From DDH964 sp963806685 (lineage in GTDB: Bacteria > Desulfobacterota > Desulfuromonadia > Desulfuromonadales > DDH964): DNA of 64,000 nt. Position 1 is the first letter of the stretch. Each line of letters starts with the position of its first letter. The notes under the pieces were generated by a model. The model was not told the DNA's origin and made no database searches. It saw only the letters and a list, made by a program, of their open reading frames with translations. Of the stretch, positions 54,384 to 63,763 are shown piece by piece. A program made the position numbers and the translations under genes. The stretch spans positions 186,001 through 250,000 of the forward strand of contig CAWDZB010000011.1 of assembly GCA_963806685.1 (NCBI GenBank), written 5' to 3'.

Positions 54384-56594
54384 ATGAGTGATGAGAGCAA
54401 ATGTCCGGTAACGGGTAAAAGCAGCAAGAAGGTCGCAGGCGGCGGCACCTCGAACCGGGACTGGTGGCCGAACCAGTTGAACCTTCACATTTTGCACCAG
54501 CATTCCCCCCTGTCCAATCCGCTGGACGAAGCTTTCAACTACGCTGAACAGTTCAAGGAACTCGACCTCAATGCCGTAAAAAAGGACCTCTATGCGTTGA
54601 TGACCGACTCGCAGGAATGGTGGCCGGCCGACTATGGCCACTACGGGGGACTCTTCATCCGGATGGCTTGGCACAGTGCCGGCACCTACCGCACCGGGGA
54701 CGGACGCGGCGGCGCAGGGTCCGGCAACCAGCGCTTTGCACCGCTCAACAGCTGGCCGGACAACGCCAACCTCGACAAGGCGCGGCGTCTGCTTTGGCCG
54801 ATCAAGCAGAAATACGGCAAAAAAATTTCCTGGGCCGACCTGATGATCCTCGCCGGCAACTGTGCCCTGGAGTCAATGGGCTTCAAGACCTTCGGCTTCG
54901 GCGGCGGGCGCGAAGACATCTGGGAGCCGGAAGAGGATATTTATTGGGGAGCCGAAGAGGAATGGCTGGCCACGAGCGACAAGCCCAAGAGCCGCTATTC
55001 AGGCGATCGGGATCTGGATAACCCCTTGGCAGCCGTGCAGATGGGACTGATCTACGTCAACCCGGAAGGCCCGGACGGCAACCCGGACCCGGTGGCCTCG
55101 GGCCGCGACGTGCGCGAAACCTTCGCGCGCATGGCGATGAACGACGAAGAAACCGTCGCTCTCGTCGCCGGCGGACACACCTTCGGCAAATGCCACGGTG
55201 CAGGCGATCCGGATCTGATCGGTCCAGAGCCCGAAGCCGCCCCCATCGAAGAGCAGGGCCTCGGCTGGAAAAGCAGTTTCGGCAGCGGAAAGGGGGATGA
55301 CGCGATCACCAGTGGCATCGAGGGCGCCTGGAAGGCGAATCCAACCCATTGGGACATGGGCTATCTGAAGACGTTGTTCAAATACGAGTGGGAACTAGTC
55401 AAGAGTCCGGCCGGCGCGAATCAGTGGCTGGCCAAGGACGTGGACGAAGAAGACATGGTGGTTGGCGCCCACGACCCGTCAAAAAAAGTGCGACCGATGA
55501 TGACCACGGCGGACCTCTCGTTGCGCTTCGACCCGATCTACGAGCCGATCGCGCGGCGCTACCTGCAGAACCCCGAAGAATTCGCCGATGCCTTCGCCCG
55601 CGCCTGGTTCAAGCTGACCCACCGCGACATGGGGCCGCGCGCACGCTATCTCGGCCCGGAGGTCCCTGCGGAGGAACTCCTGTGGCAGGATCCCGTCCCC
55701 GCGGTCGATCACGAGTTGATTAACGCGCAGGACATCGCCGCCCTCAAGGGCAGGATCCTCGCTTCGGGACTGTCCGTTTCGCAACTGGTGTCGACCGGCT
55801 GGGCGTCGGCGTCTACCTTCCGCGACTCCGACAAGCGCGGCGGAGCGAACGGGGCGCGCATCCGTCTCGCCCCGCAGAAGGATTGGGCGGTCAACCAGCC
55901 GGCCCAACTGAAGACCGTGCTGCAGACCCTCGAAGGTATTCAAAAGGAGTTCAACAATGCGCAGTCAGGCGGAAAGAAGGTTTCGCTCGCCGACCTGATT
56001 GTCCTCGGCGGATGCGCAGCAGTCGAGCAGGCGGCGAAGAATGCCGGCTTCGAGGTCACAGTTCCCTTCGCGCCAGGACGCACGGACGCGTCGCAGGAAC
56101 AAACCGACGTGCAGGCATTCTCCGTCCTCGAACCGGCTGCAGACGGGTTCCGTAATTACCAGAAAGCCAAGTACAGCGTATCGGCAGAGGAACTGCTGGT
56201 TGACCGGGCGCAACTGCTGACGCTCACCGCTCCGGAGATGACGGTTCTGGTTGGCGGCATGCGCGTCCTGAATGCCAACTTCGGGCAGGCCCAACACGGC
56301 GTCTTCACCAAGCGGCCGGGGGCACTCACCAATGACTTCTTCGTGAACCTGCTCGACATGAGAACCACATGGAAGCCGACCTCGGAAGCCGGCGACGTGT
56401 TCGAGGGTCGTGACCGCGCGACCGGCGAACTCAAGTGGACCGGCACCCGCATCGACCTCATCTTCGGTTCGAACTCCCAGCTGCGGGCCGTCGCGGAAGT
56501 CTATGGGTGTGAGGACTCCCAGGAGAAGTTCGTGCACGACTTTGTCGCGGCTTGGAGCAAGGCCATGAACCTTGACCGCTTCGACCTCGTCTGA
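54384..56594 (+). CDS. katG: Catalase-peroxidase
   Basis: KatG destroys hydrogen peroxide with a heme. The 736-residue protein has the distal site RMAWHSAGTYR (Arg, Trp, His), the Tyr of the Met-Tyr-Trp adduct in GLIYVNPEGP, the Met in TFARMAMND, and the proximal His in AGGHTFGKCHGA. The C-terminal second domain is complete. Normal length. The ATG has AAAGGAGG nearby. Confidence 0.98.
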   Translation: MSDESKCPVTGKSSKKVAGGGTSNRDWWPNQLNLHILHQHSPLSNPLDEAFNYAEQFKELDLNAVKKDLYALMTDSQEWWPADYGHYGGLFIRMAWHSAGTYRTGDGRGGAGSGNQRFAPLNSWPDNANLDKARRLLWPIKQKYGKKISWADLMILAGNCALESMGFKTFGFGGGREDIWEPEEDIYWGAEEEWLATSDKPKSRYSGDRDLDNPLAAVQMGLIYVNPEGPDGNPDPVASGRDVRETFARMAMNDEETVALVAGGHTFGKCHGAGDPDLIGPEPEAAPIEEQGLGWKSSFGSGKGDDAITSGIEGAWKANPTHWDMGYLKTLFKYEWELVKSPAGANQWLAKDVDEEDMVVGAHDPSKKVRPMMTTADLSLRFDPIYEPIARRYLQNPEEFADAFARAWFKLTHRDMGPRARYLGPEVPAEELLWQDPVPAVDHELINAQDIAALKGRILASGLSVSQLVSTGWASASTFRDSDKRGGANGARIRLAPQKDWAVNQPAQLKTVLQTLEGIQKEFNNAQSGGKKVSLADLIVLGGCAAVEQAAKNAGFEVTVPFAPGRTDASQEQTDVQAFSVLEPAADGFRNYQKAKYSVSAEELLVDRAQLLTLTAPEMTVLVGGMRVLNANFGQAQHGVFTKRPGALTNDFFVNLLDMRTTWKPTSEAGDVFEGRDRATGELKWTGTRIDLIFGSNSQLRAVAEVYGCEDSQEKFVHDFVAAWSKAMNLDRFDLV

Positions 56595-56657
56595 TCTGGG
56601 TAAGAACCTTCTCGAAGGTCTCTGAAGCGTATTCTGAACTGCATATCGGATGATCTG

Positions 56658-56699
56658 GAAGCCTCGGTTCGAAATCGAGTCGGGGCTTCTTACGTTTTT
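56658..56699 (+). terminator. Likely terminator of katG
   Basis: Stem GAAGCCTCG/CGGGGCTTC (56658-56666 with 56681-56689, one G-U pair) with a 14-base loop, then TTACGTTTTT. It lies 64 bases after the katG stop. Confidence 0.65.
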
Positions 56700-56824
56700 C
56701 AACCTAAAAACGGGAGTTCACTTTTGGAGAGCTGGGCAGAGCCAGATCGATAATTTCCCGGTACTTCAGTTACTGAATTGATCATTCATCACCATGGGAT
56801 TCTAACTTATCAAAGGAGTGAAAA

Positions 56825-57364
56825 ATGCCTGGAACGCTCAAGGGTACGAAAACGGAAAAAAACCTCATGGAAGCCTTCGCCGGGGAATCGCAGGCGCGCA
56901 ACAAGTACACCTACTTCGCCTCCGCGGCGAAAAAGGAGGGGTATGAGACGATCGCCGCCTTTTTCCTGGAAACGGCCGACAATGAGAAGGAGCACGCCAA
57001 GCTGCACCTGAAGGCGCTCGGCGGCATCGGGACGACGGCCGCGAACCTGCGCGAGGCGGCTGCGGGTGAACATGGGGAGAGCGTGGACATGTACCCCCGC
57101 ATGGCCCGGGAGGCGCGGGAAGAGGGATTTCAGGAAGTTGCCTTCACCTTCGAGGCCATCGGCAAGATCGAGAAAGCGCACAAGGAGCGTTATCTGAAAC
57201 TGCTCGACGAACTGGAGAGCGGCAGCCTGTTTTCAAAGCCGGAATCGGTTCGCTGGCGGTGCCGTAATTGCGGGCATATCCACGAAGGGACCAGCGCTCC
57301 CGAGATCTGTCCGGTTTGTAAGCATCCCCGGGCATATTTCGAAGTGGTGGAGGATCATTATTGA
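56825..57364 (+). CDS. rbr: Rubrerythrin
   Basis: The 179-residue protein has a diiron four-helix domain (FAGESQARNKYTYFASAAKK, DNEKEHAKLHLKAL, FEAIGKIEKAHKERYLKL) and a C-terminal rubredoxin domain with CRNCGHIHEG and CPVCKHP. Rubrerythrin is an NADH-linked peroxidase of anaerobes. AAAGGAG lies just upstream. With katG and perR it forms a peroxide-defence group. Confidence 0.97.
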   Translation: MPGTLKGTKTEKNLMEAFAGESQARNKYTYFASAAKKEGYETIAAFFLETADNEKEHAKLHLKALGGIGTTAANLREAAAGEHGESVDMYPRMAREAREEGFQEVAFTFEAIGKIEKAHKERYLKLLDELESGSLFSKPESVRWRCRNCGHIHEGTSAPEICPVCKHPRAYFEVVEDHY

Positions 57365-57393
57365 GTGGGTATTGACTTGGCACCTGAATTTTG

Positions 57394-57427
57394 CGGGCCG
57401 GTTCCAAAAGAACCGGCCCGTTGTCTT
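57394..57427 (+). terminator. Rho-independent terminator of rubrerythrin
   Basis: A perfect 11-bp stem CGGGCCGGTTC/GAACCGGCCCG (57394-57404 with 57410-57420) with a CAAAA loop is followed by TTGTCTTT. Confidence 0.9.
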
Positions 57428-57749
57428 TAAGATGTCAATCGGCAAGGAATAGCCAAATATGTTGAACTGGATTTCAGGACATTTCAATTCCTGAATGCTA
57501 GAATGTTTCAAAAATCCTGGGCAGTTACAATAACGATTGGTTGCACTTGCAGGCGCCACCTTCCCTGCTGACTCCGCTTCCCTTCCACCACCCACACCAG
57601 GGTCTTCGCGCCCTAGCTTTATTTGTGCCGATCCGTCCCTTTCGCGGGTGGACATCCGGGCTATATCTGTTAGTTGGTTTATTCCTGCAATGCATTCCTG
57701 CGCCTATCCGGCATTTTTCCAGCCAACCCTCGTACGCAAGGAGAAAACG
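57428..57749 (+). promoter_or_regulatory. 322-base leader of the second hcp with a promoter candidate
   Basis: AGGACA (57476-57481) and TAGAAT (57499-57504) are 17 bases apart, matching nine of twelve consensus bases. A half-site TTGAA (57462-57466) lies at the distance where the first hcp has its FNR/HcpR-like site, but the other half (ATTTC) does not match, so activator control is weak or lost. The rest of the leader has no gene; the AAGGAG ribosome site is just before 57750. Confidence 0.4.
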
Positions 57750-59394
57750 ATGGAAGAGATGTTCTGTTACCAGTGCGAACAGGCCGCCGGCGGCACCGGT
57801 TGCACCAAGATCGGCGTCTGCGGCAAGACCCCGGAAGTGGCGGCCCTGCAGAATCTGATCGTCTACGGCCTCCAGGGGATGGCCTTCTGGGCCAACCAGG
57901 CCCGCGCCAAGGGGGCCGTCGACCCGGCCATCGACCTGCACCTGATCGAGGCGCTCTTCACCACGGTGACCAACGTCGATTTCGATCCCGACAGCTGTGC
58001 CGCCGTGGCGCAGAAGACCGTGAAGATGCGGGATGTGGCCCGGGCGCTGTTCGAGAAGGCCAACGGCGGGCCCTTCGCCGGAAAGGTTCCCGAGGCCGCC
58101 GGCAACTGGGCGCTGCCGGCCGTCCGCGAGGAGCAGGTGGCGCTGGGCAAGGCGAAGGGGGTCAAGACCTACAACAGCGACCCCGACGTCAACTCGGTGC
58201 AGAACATCCTGCTCTACGGCTGCAAGGGGATGGCCGCCTATGCCGACCATGCCCATATCCTCGGCAAGGACGACCCGGCGATCTACGCCTTCATCCACAA
58301 GGCGCTGGCCGCCATCGCCGAGAACCAGGGCGGGCTGATGGATTTCGTGGGCCTGTGCATGGAATGCGGCAAGACCAATATCGACTGCATGGGCCTTTTG
58401 AACAGCGCCCACAAGGAGCACTACCAGACGCCGACGCCGACCCCGGTGAACATCGGCGCCAAGGCCGGCAAGGCGATCCTGGTCTCCGGGCACGACCTGA
58501 AGATGCTGGAGGACTTGCTCAAGCAGACCGAAGGCAAGGGGATCAACGTCTACACCCACGTCGAGATGCTTCCCGCCCACGGCTACCCGGGGCTGAAGAA
58601 GTACCCCCACCTTGCCGGCAACTTCGGCAGCGCCTGGCAGAACCAGTACCAGGAGTTCCAGGACTTCCCGGGCGCCATCATCTTCAACACCAACTGCATC
58701 CAGCGCCCGGCCGACGCCTACAAGGAGCGTCTCTTCACCTGGGGTCGGGTGAAATGGCCCGGTGTGAAGCACATCGAGGGGTGGGATTTCTCGGAGGTCA
58801 TCGCTGCGGCGAAAAAGGCCGAGGGCTTCAAAGAGATCCCGGGCAAGAACATCCTCACCGGCTGCGGCCACGACGCGGTGCTGGGGCTGGCCGACAAGGT
58901 CATCGCCGCCGTCAAGTCCGGCGCGATCAAGCGCTTCTTCGTCATCGGCGGCTGCGACGGCGCCAAGCCGGGGCGCAACTACTACACCAACTTCGCCGAG
59001 CAGCTCCCCCACGACACGGTGATCCTGACCCTGGCCTGCGGCAAGTACCGCTTCAACAAGCTCGATCTCGGGAGATATCGGCGGCATCCCGCGGCTGCTC
59101 GACGTCGGCCAGTGCAACGACGCCTACTCGGCGGTGCAGATCGCCCTGGCCTTGGCAGGCGCCTTCGACTGCGGAGTCAACGACCTGCCCCTCTCCATCG
59201 TCCTTAGCTGGTACGAGCAGAAGGCGGTGGTGGTGCTCCTCTCGCTCCTCTCGCTGGGGATCAAGAACATGAAGCTCGGCCCCTCGCTGCCGGCCTTCGT
59301 CACCCCCAACGTCCTCAATTTCCTGGTCGAGAACTTCAACATCGCGCCGATCGGCACCGTGGAGGAGGACATGCAGGCGATGCTGGGCGCCTGA
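57750..59394 (+). pseudogene. hcp: Second hybrid cluster protein gene, with a single-base frameshift near the end
   Basis: This paralog of the gene at 36857 begins MEEMFCYQCEQAAGGTGC and continues TKIGVCGK with the same C-x2-C-x8-C-x5-C pattern. The frame runs to about 59069; there CTC-GGG-AGA replaces the expected CTC-GGA-GAT, an extra G in 59070-59072. After removing it the frame continues DIGGIPRLLDVGQC to the normal end at 59394 (VEEDMQAMLGA). As written, translation loses the last 107 residues or so and runs on in the wrong frame. The lost part carries hybrid-cluster neighbourhood residues, so the product would be inactive. It has AAGGAG upstream. Real mutation or base error cannot be told apart here. 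Confidence 0.88.
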
Positions 59395-59546
59395 ACATCT
59401 CTTACATATGCAGTATTGGCGGCGCGGGCCTCTTGTCCGCGCCGCTTCTTTTGCTCCGGTGGGGAACCTTTCCATCGTCGAAAAAGAGGATAGAATGGCA
59501 ATGCACCTTTTTGCCCCGCGGCCATCCCCCTTCCCGGAGGTCTGCC

Positions 59547-61025
59547 ATGGTGAATCCCCCTCGCCCGTTTCGCCCCCTTGCGCCCCTGCTGCTTGTGCTC
59601 CTCAGTGCCTGCATCTTGTCGCTTGCGGCCTGTTCCCGAGAGAAGCAGGGGCCGGTAGCCACCGTCGCCACAGAGCCGGCACCGGTCGCTGCGGCCGACG
59701 GCTCCGCCAACCTGATCACTGCCATCGAGCAAGTCGCCCAACAGACCATCCCGGCAGTGGTCCACATCGAGGTCACCGAGCGCCAAGAGGTCCCCAATCC
59801 CTTCTTCCAATTCGAACAGGACCCCTTCTTCCGGCAGTTCTTCGGCGGTAAAAAACAGCCCCGGGAGCTGCAACGGGAGCTCAGGGGGCTCGGCAGCGGC
59901 ATGCTCATGGATTCCAGGGGCTATATCCTGACCAACAACCACGTTGCCGGCGGTGCCACCAAAATCGAAGTGCAGCTCGCCGACGGTGAGCGCTTTCCTG
60001 CCAAACTGGTAGGAACGGATCCCAAGACCGATCTGGCGGTCATCCGCATCGAGGCAAAGAAGGAGCTGCCGCACGTGGTTTTCGGCGATTCCGACCGGGT
60101 CCGGGTCGGCCAGTGGGTCGTCGCCATCGGCCATCCCCGGGGCCTCGACCAGACCGTCACCCAGGGGATCATTAGCGCCAAGCACCGCACCGGAATCACC
60201 AACCCCTCGGGCTACGAGGACTTTCTGCAGACCGACGCGGCTATCAACCCGGGCAACAGCGGCGGTCCACTGCTGACCCTGAACGGCGAGGTGATCGGCG
60301 TCAACGCGGCCATCGAATCGACCTCCGGCGGATTCCAGGGGATCGGATTCGCCATCCCCAGCAACATGGCCCTGCACGTCGCCAAACAATTGATCGCCAC
60401 CGGCAAGGTCGAACGGGGCTGGCTTGGGGTTTCGGTTCAGAACCTCACCCCCGCCCTGGCCGACAAGTTCGGGCTGCCGGGGCGCAAGGGGGCGCTGATC
60501 GCCGACGTGACCCCTGACGGCCCCGCCCAGAAAGGCGGCCTGCGACGCGGCGACGTGGTCGTTGCCTTCGCCGGCAAGCAGGTCGGCGACGCCGCCGAGC
60601 TACGCAACGCCACCGCCGACGCCGCCGTCGGCAGCACGGTACCGCTGACCCTGTTCCGCGACGGCAAACAGCTGACGGTGAAGATCACCATCGGCAACCT
60701 GGAGCAGCAGACCGAGCTGCTGCTCGCCTCGGTCTCGAAGCGGCTCGGCATAGCCGTCCGAGCTGTGCCGCCGAAGACCGCCGCCAAGTACGGCCTCAAC
60801 CCCGATCTGGGCGTAATCATCACCAGGGTCGATCCCGGCGGCCCCCTTGGCGGTTCCGGATTCGAGGTCGGCGACTTGATTCTGGCAGTCAACGGTACCC
60901 CGGTCCAGGGTCCGCCGGGCCTCGGCCAGATGGTCGACAAGCTTCATGCCGGGGAACAGATCGAGCTGCTCGCCCTCGATCATCGCAGCGGCCAGCAGGG
61001 AACCATCCTAGTCACCACCCGCTGA
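59547..61025 (+). CDS. Lipoprotein HtrA/Do-type serine protease with two PDZ domains
   Basis: The 492-residue protein has a lipoprotein signal ending LAAC (Cys29), unlike the signal-peptide HtrA at 26236. The protease triad is His in LTNNHVAGG, Asp in PKTDLAVIRIE and Ser in NPGNSGGPLL. Two PDZ domains follow (about residues 300-395 and 400-490). It would be fixed to a membrane facing the periplasm. The ATG at 59547 has CGGAGG upstream. FmdB-type zinc ribbon follows. Confidence 0.92.
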   Translation: MVNPPRPFRPLAPLLLVLLSACILSLAACSREKQGPVATVATEPAPVAAADGSANLITAIEQVAQQTIPAVVHIEVTERQEVPNPFFQFEQDPFFRQFFGGKKQPRELQRELRGLGSGMLMDSRGYILTNNHVAGGATKIEVQLADGERFPAKLVGTDPKTDLAVIRIEAKKELPHVVFGDSDRVRVGQWVVAIGHPRGLDQTVTQGIISAKHRTGITNPSGYEDFLQTDAAINPGNSGGPLLTLNGEVIGVNAAIESTSGGFQGIGFAIPSNMALHVAKQLIATGKVERGWLGVSVQNLTPALADKFGLPGRKGALIADVTPDGPAQKGGLRRGDVVVAFAGKQVGDAAELRNATADAAVGSTVPLTLFRDGKQLTVKITIGNLEQQTELLLASVSKRLGIAVRAVPPKTAAKYGLNPDLGVIITRVDPGGPLGGSGFEVGDLILAVNGTPVQGPPGLGQMVDKLHAGEQIELLALDHRSGQQGTILVTTR

Positions 61026-61139
61026 CCCGCTCTCCTCGCCCCACCTGCTGAAGGGCAGCCGCTGTTCATACTTGAAATTGACCGGCGAAATAATATATAT
61101 TTTTTTGCATATACAAGTTTCACCAAGGAGGTTCACGAT

Positions 61140-61325
61140 ATGCCGATCTTCGAATACCGCTGCACCAGCTGCGGAGCCAGCAGCGAAAAGATCCAGCGCC
61201 AGCCACAGGAGGAGATTGCCTGTCCGGTCTGCGGGAAAAAGGCGGTGCGCAGCGTCTCCCGTTTCGCCGTCGCCGGCGGCAGCACCGGGGGATGCTCCTC
61301 TCCATCCGGCTCCGGCTTCACCTGA
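61140..61325 (+). CDS. FmdB-family zinc-ribbon protein
   Basis: The 61-residue protein starts MPIFEYRCTSCGASSEKIQR with CxxC and a second CPVC pair, the FmdB/CxxC_CxxC_SSSS type of putative regulatory zinc ribbon, and has a Gly/Ser-rich tail. AAGGAGG lies eight bases upstream. An AT-rich stretch (61088-61112) may hold its promoter. Confidence 0.88.
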   Translation: MPIFEYRCTSCGASSEKIQRQPQEEIACPVCGKKAVRSVSRFAVAGGSTGGCSSPSGSGFT

Positions 61326-61361
61326 GGCTAGCCGCCTCGGGTCGCGTGACGACCTGCCGCA

Positions 61362-61399
61362 ACGACAATGGCGGGGCCTTCTGGCCCCGCCATTGTCGT
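61362..61399. terminator. Bidirectional terminator
   Basis: A 17-bp perfect stem ACGACAATGGCGGGGCC and its complement (61362-61378 with 61383-61399) with a 4-base loop lies between the converging fmdB and phosphohexomutase genes. Confidence 0.85.
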
Positions 61400-61420
61400 G
61401 TAAAGGATGTCTCTTCCTGA

Positions 61421-62839
61421 TCAGCTGCGCACGAAGTCGGCAGCGGCGGCGAGCATCCGGTCGAGTTCGGAGGAACTGCCGGCCTCGGCGTAAACCCGCA
61501 CCACCGGCTCGGTCCCCGACTTGCGGAACAACACCCAGGAGCCGTCACGGAACAGCAGCTTGACGCCGTCGATGGTGATCACGTCCTCCACCTTCTTGCC
61601 GGCGATCTCCGCCGGCGGGTTCGCCACCTTGGCACCGTACCCCTCCTCCAGCTCCGGCGACAGTTGGATATTCTCCCGCCGGGTATGGAATTCCCCGACA
61701 CGCCGGTAGAGATCGGCCAGCAGCTCGCCGAGGGACTTGCCTTCCACCGCAACCATCTCGGCGACCAGCAGGCAGGCGAGAATCCCGTCCTTGTCGGGGA
61801 CGTGGCCGCGGACCGTCAGACCGGCGCTCTCTTCGCCGCCGATCAGAATCCGATCCCTGCTGATGTAGTCGCCGATGAACTTGAAGCCGACCGGTGTCTC
61901 CAGCACCTGCAGACCGTGATGGTGGGCGACCGCATCGACGAAGTGGGAGGTGGCCACCGAGCGGGCAATGTCGCCGCTCTGCCCCTTGACCCGCACTAAG
62001 TAGTCGTAGAGAAGCGCCAGGATGTAGTTCGGTTCAATGAAGCTGCCGTCATGATCGACGATCCCGTAGCGGTCGGCATCGCCGTCGGTGGCGAGGCCGA
62101 GACGGATATCCGCCTCGTCGCGTACCAGGGTGATGAAGTCGTTGATATGGGCCGCCGAGGGTTCCGGCGGCAGACCGCCGAAATAGGGATCGCGATGGTC
62201 GTTGAGAGCCACGACCTTGACGCCGGCTTCGCGCAGCAAGGTGTCGAGATAGCCGCGGCCGGTCCCGTACATCGGGTTGACCGCCACGGTCATCCCGGAA
62301 CGGGCGATGGCGGCAAAATCGACCAGTTGCCGCAGCCGGGCGAAATAGGCCTCCCGCGGGTCGATCTCCTCGACCAGGCCGGCGCGAACCGCGACATCGA
62401 GGGGCATTTCCCGGTAGCAGACTTCACCGAGCATGGCGTTGGCCCGGTCTTCGATGTCGCGGGTGGTTTCCGGCAGCGCCGGGCCGCCGCTCTCCGGCGA
62501 AAACTTCAGCCCGTTGTACTCGGGGGGATTGTGGCTGGCGGTGAAGTTGATTCCGCCGGCGGCACGGCGGCGGATGATTTCGAAGGCGATAACCGGGGTC
62601 GGCGTGTCGCGGTCGCAGAGGAAGGAATGAATGCCGGCTCCGGCCAGCACCCGGGCGGTTTCCCGGGCGAATTTTTCGCCCATGAAACGGCTGTCATGGC
62701 CGACCACTACCCCGCGCCCGGCGGTGCCGCCGGCCTGCAGGTGATCGGCGATCGCCTGAGTGACGATCTTGACGTTTTCGAAGGTGAAATCCTCGCAGAA
62801 AATCCCTCGCCAGCCCGAGGTCCCAAAGGTGATGCGCAT
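61421..62839 (-). CDS. Phosphoglucomutase/phosphomannomutase (alpha-D-phosphohexomutase)
   Basis: The 472-residue enzyme has the family N-terminus ITFGTSGWRG, catalytic Ser in FTASHNPPEYNG, metal loop LATDGDADRYG, sugar loop GGEESAGL and phosphate loop RKSGTEPVVRVYAE. It interconverts hexose 1- and 6-phosphates for cell-envelope sugars. The ATG at 62839 was chosen because GGAGG lies nine bases upstream; a TTG three codons earlier is less likely. Which hexose it prefers is not visible. Confidence 0.93.
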   Translation of the reverse strand: MRITFGTSGWRGIFCEDFTFENVKIVTQAIADHLQAGGTAGRGVVVGHDSRFMGEKFARETARVLAGAGIHSFLCDRDTPTPVIAFEIIRRRAAGGINFTASHNPPEYNGLKFSPESGGPALPETTRDIEDRANAMLGEVCYREMPLDVAVRAGLVEEIDPREAYFARLRQLVDFAAIARSGMTVAVNPMYGTGRGYLDTLLREAGVKVVALNDHRDPYFGGLPPEPSAAHINDFITLVRDEADIRLGLATDGDADRYGIVDHDGSFIEPNYILALLYDYLVRVKGQSGDIARSVATSHFVDAVAHHHGLQVLETPVGFKFIGDYISRDRILIGGEESAGLTVRGHVPDKDGILACLLVAEMVAVEGKSLGELLADLYRRVGEFHTRRENIQLSPELEEGYGAKVANPPAEIAGKKVEDVITIDGVKLLFRDGSWVLFRKSGTEPVVRVYAEAGSSSELDRMLAAAADFVRS

Positions 62840-63006
62840 GACGTCCAACCTCCCCTTCCTTGACTATTTTGGAAACCGATCGAATCATTGAAGCCGCCCG
62901 CCCCGCGTTGGCCGGCACGGCGAGCAAAGCATACCATATCCGTTCCGGGACAGCGGGAGCAGTGGGAAGAATTTTTTGCCGGGAGAGGGGTACCAGGAGT
63001 AGCGGA

Positions 63007-63291
63007 TCAGGAGAATTCCTCGTCCCATAGGCGGGGAGCGACATAGCCGGAAATATCCGCCACGTAGGGGCAATCGGCGGGAAGGAACCCGCGCCGCAGC
63101 AACCGTGGCGTTATCGGCACGCAGCCGGGGCGCACCTCGTGGCGCCGGTCATAGACCCGGCACAGGCGGGATTCCGGATCAAGAAATTCGCAGGGGGTGT
63201 CGGTGTAATAGACCTCCCCTTCGAATTCGATCTTCTCAAAGCAGCAGCGGCCGCAGCGGCGGCATTTAGTTTCCCATCCCCGGGTGGTCAT
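63007..63291 (-). CDS. YkgJ-family Cys-cluster protein
   Basis: The 94-residue protein has the CxxCxxCC pattern of the YkgJ (Fe/S or zinc-binding) group: CRRCGRCCFEKIEFEG, then CEFLDPESRLCRVYDRR and CVPITP. Function unknown. The ATG at 63291 has AGGAGG seven bases upstream. It is divergent from the PxxKW gene and may share regulation. Confidence 0.85.
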   Translation of the reverse strand: MTTRGWETKCRRCGRCCFEKIEFEGEVYYTDTPCEFLDPESRLCRVYDRRHEVRPGCVPITPRLLRRGFLPADCPYVADISGYVAPRLWDEEFS

Positions 63292-63371
63292 CGCTGTTCC
63301 TCCTGCGGCCAAGGTAACCAATGGTCGGCGGGAACGTCAAGGGAGAATGCCGGTCGAACTGGAAATTCTTG

Positions 63372-63406
63372 TTGACATTTTTCGGGTAGTTACTTAATAA
63401 TTACTT
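63372..63406 (+). promoter_or_regulatory. Promoter of the PxxKW gene with a direct repeat
   Basis: TTGACA (63372-63377) is followed after 17 bases by TAATAA (63395-63400). The hexamer TTACTT occurs twice, 11 bases apart (63390-63395 and 63401-63406), straddling the -10 element, and could be a regulator site. Confidence 0.5.
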
Positions 63407-63445
63407 TTTGTCACCCAGAAACCGCAAACGCAAGGAGGCATCCTG

Positions 63446-63736
63446 ATGCAGTGTCAAACCGTTCTTCCCGGTACCGAGTGTACCTTCTGGTCTAAGCAGG
63501 GTTGCAACTTCAACGGCAACAGCTGCCAGAACGTCGTCGGCGAGTGCGAAGGCTGCGAGCGCATCGTCGAAGGAACCATCGGCAAGGTCTGCTCCGCCGC
63601 CCCTTCTCCGGAGCGCAAGTGGGCCGCTGGCCTGTGTAACATGGCCACCCACCGCAAGGTCGAGATCAAGACCGTGGAAGCCAAGGTCAACCCGCTCAAG
63701 GCCTCCAAGAAGGCTTCCGCCGCCAAGAAGAAGTAA
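63446..63736 (+). CDS. PxxKW-family Cys-rich protein
   Basis: The 96-residue protein begins MQCQTVLPGTECTFWSKQGC and carries about eight cysteines in the first 65 residues (CQNVVGECEGCERI), the defining PERKW motif at residues about 55-59, and a Lys/Ala-rich tail (KASKKASAAKKK). PxxKW proteins are typical of Desulfuromonadales and other deltaproteobacteria; the role is not known. The AAGGAGG site is a few bases before the ATG. Confidence 0.82.
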   Translation: MQCQTVLPGTECTFWSKQGCNFNGNSCQNVVGECEGCERIVEGTIGKVCSAAPSPERKWAAGLCNMATHRKVEIKTVEAKVNPLKASKKASAAKKK

Positions 63737-63763
63737 GCCGCACGCGGAAAGTTCATGCAGATC

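Noticed and set aside
57378..57396. TGGCAC followed by TTTTGC after rubrerythrin
   Set aside because: The spacing between GG and GC is 12 bases, not the 10 needed for sigma-54, and it sits in the terminator region.
57525..59272. Long frames on the minus strand and in the third plus frame across the second hcp
   Set aside because: The conserved Hcp frame accounts for the region; the others are shadows.
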